The notes under the pieces are model-generated. The model searched no databases. It was not told the origin of the DNA and saw only the letters and a program-made list of their open reading frames with translations. The translations under genes were made by a program, and so were the position numbers. This document shows positions 5,900-11,150 of a stretch of DNA of 11,150 nt, piece by piece; position 1 is the first letter of the stretch; each line of letters starts with the position of its first letter. The DNA comes from Bacteroidales bacterium (lineage in GTDB: Bacteria > Bacteroidota > Bacteroidia > Bacteroidales > FEN-979), in assembly GCA_023231065.1 (NCBI GenBank), contig JALNWE010000086.1, forward strand, positions 1 through 11,150, given 5' to 3'.

Positions 5900-7573
5900 T
5901 CACATATCAATCTTCCCCCACACCATTTGAAGAATTCCAAGTGTAATATCATCATCGAGTTTCTGAAGTTCTGTAGTCCAGACTTTTTGTAATTCTTCTG
6001 GGGTACCCGGCCAATGTTTCATCATTTTTTCAAGAAGATAACGGTAACGGGTCGTTTCCTTGAACAATCCAAACTCCTTGAAATAAACAGGTTCACGGCA
6101 TAAATTTTCGATCAAACCAATTTGCCAGCCAATATGTTGCCTGATCTGCTCCGCCTGTTCGGAATAATTATCCAGCGTTAGTTCTTTGTTTATCACCGGG
6201 CGCATGGCTACCTTAATCCCCCGAATAATATTCTGTAAATTGGTCAATCTTAACTGTGCCTCAAGTTTTAATAATTGTGCTTTGTCATCCAGCGGATTGT
6301 TCGTTATATTAAATAAATTTTCCTGTCGGTATTTCCTGATAGATTCAATATGAACAGGCGCTGGTGAAATATCGCCAAAAATGTCGGTGATACTGGTCAG
6401 GAGCGATTTTAGCTCGCGCACATTTCCTGGCCAGGAATAGGATTTAAGATGTTCATGAAATTCACGGGTTAATTTTCTTTGAGGACAAAGTTTCTTCCAG
6501 ATATAGTCGGCAATATCCGGAATGTCCCCGGGATGGCTGCGAAGGGGTGGGGCGGAAATGCGAAGCACGTTCAAACGATACAGAAGATCCTCTCGGAAAC
6601 GTCCGTTTATGGCCATATGGTCGATGTTCCTGTTGGTGGCCGCAATGACCCTTACATCCACAGGAATATTGGTATTTGCGCCGATCGGCCTGATCCGCTT
6701 AGCATCGATGGCAAGCAGGAGTTTTGCCTGGTTTGCCAGTGAAAGATCTCCAATTTCGTCCAGAAAGAGTGTCCCGCCATCATGCGCCTCAAATAGCCCC
6801 TTTTTGTCCCGGTCTGCGCCGGTAAAACTTCCCTTTTTATATCCGAATAACTCCCCCTCAAGCAGAGATTCTGGCAATGCAGCACAATTGACGGTTGCGA
6901 ATGATTTCTTGTAATGAGATGAATATTTTACAATCTGCTGTGCGACAACATCCTTACCGGTGCCTGATTCGCCAAGAATTAAAACCGCTGACTTTGACTG
7001 GGAGGCTTTCAGTATCATCAATCGGGCCATTTGCATCTCATAGGAAGATCCTATAAACACTTTGCTTACTTCAATAACAACAGGATCTGTGGCCGTTTCC
7101 TGTAAAAGTTCTCGGATGGGATCATCCCCCCAATTCTTTTTTCCGGAAGTTTTTTTCGCGATAACAGGTTTAAAATCTTCCAATATTAGCTCCATTATTT
7201 CATTGGGAATAATGATCAGGCATGAGGGATCGGATTCAGTGAATCGGTTGGAATAAAACTTATTGATGCTACGTTTTAATGCACCACAGTCAGTGGTTTT
7301 GAAGATTAATTTTTTTGGTCTATACCGTCCCGTTTTTTTATCGAATTTTAATGACCTGAAGAGCTCGATCTTTTCCTTCTTAAGCCCACAGCTCATATAA
7401 TCAACTTGGCTAAGACTGCCTGAAATCAATTGATAAGACGATTCCGAAATCAGGCAAATGGTCCCATTCATCGATACTTCCTGGACGATCTTTTCCTTTT
7501 GTAAATGATCCCATTCGGGAATGTATGGTGTAGAGGGATCTGCTTTTTTCTTTGAAAATAAAACGAGTTTCAT
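5900..7573 (-). CDS. Sigma54-activator-type AAA+ ATPase without a recognisable Fis DNA-binding domain
   Basis: 557 residues. Residues 1 to about 170 form a non-standard N-terminal domain, apparently mixed alpha/beta and not a receiver, PAS or GAF by eye. The sigma54-interaction AAA+ module spans about 172-400. Its Walker A is GESGTGKD (201-208). The sigma54-contact loop is GSFTGA (248-253) instead of GAFTGA. Walker B is GGTLFLDEIGDL (266-277), sensor I is VIAATNRN (309-316), the arginine-finger region is GRFREDLLYRLN (324-335), and WPGNVREL is at 381-388. The remaining 160 residues are predicted helical but lack the usual Fis-type helix-turn-helix. The ATPase core looks fully functional. Whether it activates sigma54 promoters, or has been reused as a generic ATP-driven switch, is open. 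It is transcribed divergently from the unknown/WD40/HD unit with 232 bases between them, suggesting it regulates or partners that unit. The ATG at 7573 has no Shine-Dalgarno. Confidence 0.8.
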   Translation of the reverse strand: MKLVLFSKKKADPSTPYIPEWDHLQKEKIVQEVSMNGTICLISESSYQLISGSLSQVDYMSCGLKKEKIELFRSLKFDKKTGRYRPKKLIFKTTDCGALKRSINKFYSNRFTESDPSCLIIIPNEIMELILEDFKPVIAKKTSGKKNWGDDPIRELLQETATDPVVIEVSKVFIGSSYEMQMARLMILKASQSKSAVLILGESGTGKDVVAQQIVKYSSHYKKSFATVNCAALPESLLEGELFGYKKGSFTGADRDKKGLFEAHDGGTLFLDEIGDLSLANQAKLLLAIDAKRIRPIGANTNIPVDVRVIAATNRNIDHMAINGRFREDLLYRLNVLRISAPPLRSHPGDIPDIADYIWKKLCPQRKLTREFHEHLKSYSWPGNVRELKSLLTSITDIFGDISPAPVHIESIRKYRQENLFNITNNPLDDKAQLLKLEAQLRLTNLQNIIRGIKVAMRPVINKELTLDNYSEQAEQIRQHIGWQIGLIENLCREPVYFKEFGLFKETTRYRYLLEKMMKHWPGTPEELQKVWTTELQKLDDDITLGILQMVWGKIDM

Positions 7574-7805
7574 GGCAATAAACGTTAAAAAACACTACTC
7601 AACTGTATTGTGGTTCGTTGGCATTCAAGTCAACCATGGTTTCTCTCCACCCGTTAATCATATAGCTCTGATATATAGACTGATAAATGGTTTTACCTTA
7701 GACCGGTACGGTATGTGTGGTTCTGAAAAAAACCACCCTGAAATTGCATGCTAATTAAGATTTTCAGGCATTACAAAGTAACAAAAAAACTAAAATAAAG
7801 CTGTT
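7574..7805. promoter_or_regulatory. Divergent intergenic region with short repeats and palindromes
   Basis: This 232-bp region separates the AAA+ gene from the plus-strand unit and should hold both promoters. Seen directly: a tandem near-repeat ATATAGCTCTGAT / ATATAGACTGAT (7660-7684), a 10-base palindrome AACCATGGTT (7632-7641), an inverted repeat ACCG-GTA-CGGT (7702-7712), and a hairpin GTGGTT/AACCAC (7717-7736). I found no convincing sigma54 -24/-12 element (GG-N10-GC) on either strand and no clean TAnnTTTG. The repeats are candidate operators, but each is short enough to arise by chance. Confidence 0.35.
7717..7736. other. Short hairpin upstream of the plus-strand operon
   Basis: GTGGTT and AACCAC form a 6-bp stem with an 8-base A-rich loop, ending 69 bases before the ATG at 7806. 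It could be a leader structure or simply part of an operator. There is no T-run to make it a terminator for the plus strand. Confidence 0.3.
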
Positions 7806-8906
7806 ATGAATGGGGAAAAACTTATTTCTGATTACTATCCGCTTAAAAAAGACATTTCCGAATGGTTTATCAGAAATGAATTACCGAAATATTTTACAAC
7901 CAGTCATGATGAAAACTTGATCCTGGAAGTCATTATTGATAATCTCAATGCTGGAATCCACCAGAATGCAATAGATGCAGAATATCTTGTTATACAGGCC
8001 TGGCAAAACAAGCTTAGCGCTTTCCAGGCAATGGTACTGCTCATTAAAAGAGCTTTTGAAGGCCATGTAAATCTTACCCGGGATTTAAAACCAAGTGAAC
8101 TGTTCGAACAGGGTACTTATCTTCTTGATTTGACAAAAGATACATCGCTGTCACTGGTGTATGATTTTTTCGATCAGATACCCCTTTACTTTGAAGGATT
8201 AAGGTTGGAATGGGCTCATTTGTTGAGTAAATATGATCTTGATAAGAGTATCTGTTTCGATTCATCACTCTACTTCGTACTGACAAACCAGCTGTTCAAA
8301 TTTCCGGTATCCACTCTGGGAGAATACAACATTTTGAATTTTATGAACTTTACTGAAAGTCAAAAGAAATTTTACAGGCATCAGTACGAATTTAGCACGG
8401 TTATCATGCAATTCCTGGGAGACTACTATCTTATTAATACAGTGAACGCGATATACTATGAGCGGTTCAGGGGTGTGGCTATAACGATCAGATCAAAGGA
8501 AGAGGTGTTATCGCAGCTTGATATTAAACTGATAATGGCAAATGATCCGGCCATCCAATCGGAAAAGGAACTCGAACGGAAATACTTCGAATTTCTGGTG
8601 GCAACACGGATAAAGAACAATCAGCCCCTGGATTTCATCATGAGTTTTAAAATCAATTCTGATGCTGGGGAAGAGATTGCTCAGCAGTTTACATTGTCCC
8701 GTCTGAAGCAACTCTATAGGGCTATCTCCAAAAACTGCAGCGAAACGCATACTTCAATGGACCGTGAAGATACACTGCCGGAGTTAAAGAACCTTTTTAT
8801 TGATGCCAACAGGATATACAACGAAATAAAATCAGATGAGTGTGATTATTTCATCCATTACAACATGCTTATCCATCTCTTTAACCAGACCATATGTTTA
8901 TCGTAA
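7806..8906 (+). CDS. Hypothetical, predominantly helical protein (first gene of the WD40/HD unit)
   Basis: A 366-residue frame I cannot assign to a family. It has no signal peptide, transmembrane segment, Walker motif, zinc cluster or obvious catalytic motif. It is rich in Leu, Phe, Tyr and Asn, with long amphipathic stretches, and is likely an all-helical cytoplasmic protein. The stop at 8904-8906 is probably not the true end. Around 8882-8892 protein-like sequence moves to the +1 frame (YVYRKKLGFPINFIDYTTVH and on to about 8994), then returns to the original frame and continues to 9221. Repaired, the protein would have about 471 residues. It is the first gene of a tight plus-strand unit, divergent from the AAA+ gene, so it may be the AAA+ protein's partner or the effector of the set. 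ATG at 7806, no Shine-Dalgarno, AT-rich leader. Confidence 0.6.
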   Translation: MNGEKLISDYYPLKKDISEWFIRNELPKYFTTSHDENLILEVIIDNLNAGIHQNAIDAEYLVIQAWQNKLSAFQAMVLLIKRAFEGHVNLTRDLKPSELFEQGTYLLDLTKDTSLSLVYDFFDQIPLYFEGLRLEWAHLLSKYDLDKSICFDSSLYFVLTNQLFKFPVSTLGEYNILNFMNFTESQKKFYRHQYEFSTVIMQFLGDYYLINTVNAIYYERFRGVAITIRSKEEVLSQLDIKLIMANDPAIQSEKELERKYFEFLVATRIKNNQPLDFIMSFKINSDAGEEIAQQFTLSRLKQLYRAISKNCSETHTSMDREDTLPELKNLFIDANRIYNEIKSDECDYFIHYNMLIHLFNQTICLS

Positions 8907-9221
8907 AAAACTTGGTTTTCCGATCAACTTCATTGATTATACAACCGTTCACAACCAGTATCCAATTCCTAAGATCAGCTGCGATTTATTGCTCAAGCCA
9001 AGTTGAAGCTTGCAGGCCGTACAATCAGGATAAAAGGGCTTGACCATCTTGGCTTTAAGATAAAAAATATTTGCGATGAGGAACTGGCGTCGCTTCATCA
9101 TGACTATCTGGAGAAGCAGAGCGAGTTTCTGGATGAGTGTATAAAAGAGGTTTTGAACAAGATTAAAACCTGCCTCGTCGGCAAGGCGACAATAAACACG
9201 AGAAACATCTGCAATAAGTAG
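8890..9221 (+). pseudogene. Frameshifted C-terminal continuation of the 7806 gene
   Basis: From 8890 the +1 frame reads YVYRKKLGFPINFIDYTTVH NQYPIPKISCDLLLKPS and stops at TGA 9004-9006. Before that, at about 8994-9003, the original frame resumes with AKLKLAGRTIRIKGLDHL, then GFKIKNICDEELASLHHD, and ends in a helical lysine/glutamate-rich tail with TAG at 9219-9221. The +1 segment has no ATG, GTG or TTG start near its beginning, and the last 72 codons could only start on a TTG (9003) without a ribosome-binding site. A single gene with two opposite one-base shifts is therefore more likely than two small genes. The TAG lies one base before the WD40 start codon, which suggests translational coupling and that the frame to 9221 is the natural end. 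Confidence 0.5.
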
Positions 9222-9222
9222 A

Positions 9223-10515
9223 ATGAAAACGCCAAACTATACTATGCTTACATTTTTCGATAAAAAACCTTCCGACACATTGGCGATAGATAAGGCCGAT
9301 ATCCATAAGAAACTGATTGATGATCATTTTGTAAGACTTAAACCCGGATTTGGGCAATCGGGAATAAGAAATATATATTATCATGAGCCGGATAACACAC
9401 TTTTGGTTTCTCATTGCCGGAATAACCGCGTTCACCTGTTCAATTTCAGTACGGGAACATTGAGGCTTAATGATCTTCATTCAAAAACGGTTAGAAAAAT
9501 CCTGGTGTATAAAAATGAGATCATTACAGCAAGCCGGGATGAGACCGTTCGGGTTGTGTGCTACCATACGCTCAAGCAAAGGATGGTGTTGTCTGCTTTT
9601 AACATGGGGAGATGCCCCTATGTTGCGGTTTCCGACAAAGAAGGCTTCATCATTTCGATTAGCTATGACTCAGATATTAAACCGAAATGCAAATCAAACA
9701 GCGTAAAAATATGGTCATTGAAACAGGGTACTCTGGAAGGGGTGATCAATAATACCGGGGAACACCTGTCATCACTGAGAAGCGGCGCCTGCATGACATA
9801 CGATAAATATCTTTATGTAATCTCCGATAGCGGCTACCTCAGTCTGTATTTACTCGGATCCTTCCGTCTGATAAAAACGATACTCCTATCACATGATTTA
9901 CGGGCCATGTGCATTCATCCATCACGCAATCTGATCCTGGTTGGCGATATTGAAGGCACCGTTTTTATTTGTTCATTATTACCCACAGTTGTAATGTTCT
10001 CCGTTAAATGTCATAAAACAGACATTTCAACGATCAGGATTCATCCTGATAGAGAAGATATCGTGATTACGACCAGCTTCGATGGAGCTATCAGATTTTG
10101 GAAATTTCCTTCCTTCAATTGTGAGGCAGTGATTAACTGCGATTCCGGAAAAATATGGACGCAGACAATGAGGAAGGATATCCTTTTTGCTGGCGCCGAT
10201 GATGGTAATATCTGGTTTTACAATATCAATGATCTGAACAATTGCATCCTGAATGGGAAACTGATCCTGAATGAAGACTCATTTGTTGTTTGTCCCATCG
10301 ATTCAAATTCATTTTTTACAAACGATATATCAAATTTTGATTTATTGCAAAAGGATACTGGGGAACCTGTTACCGGTAAGTACGCCGAATACCAAGTGAA
10401 CTTATGCAACAGGGAGTCTTTACTTCACCAGGTATTCTGGACACAGGATGATGTACAAGAATTTTTGTACCCATCCATTCAAATGAAACCACAGCTTCTA
10501 CCTCCAGTTTTATAA
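9223..10515 (+). CDS. WD40-repeat beta-propeller protein
   Basis: A 430-residue cytoplasmic protein without a signal peptide. After about 45 N-terminal residues, roughly seven blades can be counted, the clearest having the D-x-x-(V/I)-x-(L/F/I)-(W/F/Y) ending: NNRVHLFNFSTGTL (about 68-80), SRDETVRVVCYH (104-115), NSVKIWSLKQGTL (159-171), GDIEGTVFICSL (241-252), CHKTDISTIRIHP ... SFDGAIRFWKF (263-295) and GADDGNIWFYNI (324-335). The last 90 residues are less regular and may close the ring. The fold is a protein-interaction platform; no enzymatic residues are expected. It starts one base after the preceding TAG and ends nine bases before the HD gene, so the three proteins are probably made together and may form a complex. 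The frame is intact, unlike its two neighbours. Confidence 0.75.
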   Translation: MKTPNYTMLTFFDKKPSDTLAIDKADIHKKLIDDHFVRLKPGFGQSGIRNIYYHEPDNTLLVSHCRNNRVHLFNFSTGTLRLNDLHSKTVRKILVYKNEIITASRDETVRVVCYHTLKQRMVLSAFNMGRCPYVAVSDKEGFIISISYDSDIKPKCKSNSVKIWSLKQGTLEGVINNTGEHLSSLRSGACMTYDKYLYVISDSGYLSLYLLGSFRLIKTILLSHDLRAMCIHPSRNLILVGDIEGTVFICSLLPTVVMFSVKCHKTDISTIRIHPDREDIVITTSFDGAIRFWKFPSFNCEAVINCDSGKIWTQTMRKDILFAGADDGNIWFYNINDLNNCILNGKLILNEDSFVVCPIDSNSFFTNDISNFDLLQKDTGEPVTGKYAEYQVNLCNRESLLHQVFWTQDDVQEFLYPSIQMKPQLLPPVL

Positions 10516-10524
10516 AATCAGCCC

Positions 10525-10965
10525 ATGAAAGAAATAGAAGTGCTTTCGAATTTGTTGCTGGCTCCTTATATTATCAAAGCCACTGCATTGATTGGCAAGG
10601 CCAGAAATGTAAAGGGAAATCAGTTCAGACATGTACTGGCAACATTCACGATCCTGTTCAATTACAAGCTGTACGATGATTATATGCTGCTAAAAGCAGC
10701 AGTAATCCACAACCTTCTCGAGGATGTCCCGGATACCAGCGAGGAGGAGTTGCGTAACATAGATCACCAGGCCAGCCAGGTCGTCGACCTGATGCTGGAG
10801 GTCACGCGCCCGAAAGGCATATCCAAGGCATATTTTCTGAAGCGGATCCTCGAAAAGGGATCATACAATGCAAGGATTCTGAAAATGGCCGACAGAATCA
10901 GCAATCTCACCGATCTGCACAGAGACAATTACTCGCGCAGCAAGATGGCGAGCTACCTGGACTAG
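10525..10965 (+). CDS. Mesh1/SpoT-like HD hydrolase domain protein with HN in place of HD; ends at an in-frame amber codon
   Basis: The layout follows the (p)ppGpp hydrolase HD domain of RelA/SpoT and the small stand-alone hydrolases (SAH/Mesh1): R27, H36 in FRHVLAT, H62-N63 with E66-D67 in IHNLLEDVPDT, and D123/N127 in KMADRISNLTDL. Spacings match the family (H36/H62/63/D123, against H35/H61/D62/D122 as I recall for Mesh1). The second metal ligand, Asp, is Asn here (codon AAC), so metal binding and hydrolysis may be impaired. There is no synthetase or TGS/ACT domain. The frame stops at TAG 10963-10965, but in-frame homology to the last helix of the family continues to 11094. It is the third gene of the unit, nine bases after the WD40 gene. 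Proposed role: alarmone or nucleotide hydrolase, or a catalytically dead sensor. The second is inferred from the HN. Confidence 0.7.
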   Translation: MKEIEVLSNLLLAPYIIKATALIGKARNVKGNQFRHVLATFTILFNYKLYDDYMLLKAAVIHNLLEDVPDTSEEELRNIDHQASQVVDLMLEVTRPKGISKAYFLKRILEKGSYNARILKMADRISNLTDLHRDNYSRSKMASYLD

Positions 10966-11094
10966 TCGGAGAGATGGGTTCAGCCGATGGCGGAGGATGT
11001 CAACAAGAATATGGCGATTGAGCTAAAAGACCTGATAAACAAGAGACGAAAACTGATGAATTTGATCAGGTACCCCTATCTTCTGGGATTTTAA
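10966..11094 (+). pseudogene. C-terminal helices of the HD protein beyond the amber codon
   Basis: Directly after the TAG, in the same frame, comes SERWVQPMAEDVNKNMAIEL followed by KDLINKRRKL and ending LLGF-TAA at 11092-11094. The pattern (Y-[L/I]-x-E-[S/T]-E-x-[W/Y]-V-x-P-[M/L]-A-x-x-V-N) is what I expect at the end of SpoT-type HD domains, with a Glu at the TAG position (GAG to TAG is one change). Restored length is about 189 residues, typical of small alarmone hydrolases. So the gene is either truncated by a late nonsense mutation, read through, or mis-sequenced. Confidence 0.6.
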
Positions 11095-11104
11095 TCCTGT
11101 TGTG

Positions 11105-11150
11105 ATGAAATATAAACCTCAATTAAATATTTTATTAACAATTAAATTTA
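11105..11150 (+). CDS. Possible start of another gene, cut by the window edge
   Basis: An ATG ten bases after the HD frame's final stop opens MKYKPQLNILLTIKF and runs to the end of the window. The close spacing would suit a fourth operon member, but the stretch is very AT-rich and too short to judge. Confidence 0.2.
   Translation, partial: MKYKPQLNILLTIKF

Noticed and set aside
6479..6914. Plus-strand open frames opposite the AAA+ gene
   Set aside because: They lie across the highly conserved ATPase motifs on the other strand and are shadows of them.
5900..7573. Calling the AAA+ protein RtcR or an NtrC-type response regulator
   Set aside because: No receiver domain with its Asp pocket is visible, no RtcR N-terminal features are recognised, and no rtcA/rtcB genes are nearby.
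7701..7740. A second group II intron domain V, suggested by the TACGG...GGTTCTG string
   Set aside because: The paired arm expected for domain V is missing; the bases form only a short 6-bp hairpin.
7574..7805. Sigma54 -24/-12 promoter for either divergent gene
   Set aside because: Every TGG or GG was checked by eye for GC ten bases on. The closest, on the minus strand (TGGTTGACTTGAATGC), has the wrong spacing and weak flanks.
9003..9221. An independent 72-residue gene starting at TTG 9003
   Set aside because: There is no ribosome-binding site and only a weak start codon, and the preceding +1 frame reads into it as part of the upstream gene; a frameshifted continuation is simpler.
408..11094. 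Genome-wide reassignment of TAG to a sense codon
   Set aside because: TAG at 9219-9221 sits one base before the WD40 ATG and TAG at 3210-3212 ends a full-length IS200 transposase. Both look like real stops.

Overview
The window looks like an accessory, IS-scarred chromosomal region of a low-GC member of the Bacteroidota. This is inference. It rests on the general absence of Shine-Dalgarno sequences before the starts, a Bacteroidota-type promoter (TTTG-N20-TAnnTTTG) upstream of the beta-propeller gene, and the resemblance of the IS66, IS200 and reverse-transcriptase remnants to Bacteroidota relatives. No rRNA, tRNA or CRISPR array was seen.

Left part (1-2640, minus strand): a promoter reads leftward into a secreted PQQ-like beta-propeller protein (877-2511). 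A small secreted DUF2846-like protein (408-848) follows 28 bases downstream and is interrupted by an in-frame amber codon. Behind it lies a C-terminal scrap of a reverse transcriptase (about 172-411) and a degenerate intergenic repeat.

Middle part (2680-5745): a graveyard of mobile DNA. From left to right it holds a decayed IS200-type TnpA (plus strand), then a probable group II intron 3' end (domains V/VI, minus strand). A complete IS66-like element follows, with matching terminal inverted repeats but a twice-frameshifted transposase. Next comes a 228-bp MITE-like palindrome with a perfect 8-bp target duplication, and finally the frameshifted C-terminal maturase end of a group II intron-encoded protein (minus strand). 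If the IS66 element and the MITE are removed, the maturase end and domains V/VI come to lie about 190 bases apart in the right order and strand. The two elements therefore appear to have inserted into one intron remnant.

Right part (5900-11094): a divergent cluster. On the minus strand is a sigma54-activator-type AAA+ ATPase (557 aa) with no recognisable Fis helix-turn-helix and a GSFTGA loop. Divergent from it, across a 232-bp intergenic region, is a tightly packed plus-strand unit. It encodes a large, probably helical protein of unknown family that carries a compensated double frameshift near its C-terminus, then (1 bp later) a WD40 beta-propeller protein, then (9 bp later) a Mesh1/SpoT-like HD hydrolase. 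In the hydrolase the HD motif is HN, and an in-frame amber codon follows the catalytic core. The co-occurrence of an AAA+ switch, a WD40 scaffold and an alarmone-hydrolase-like protein suggests a signalling or conflict-type module, possibly decaying. I do not recognise it as a described system.
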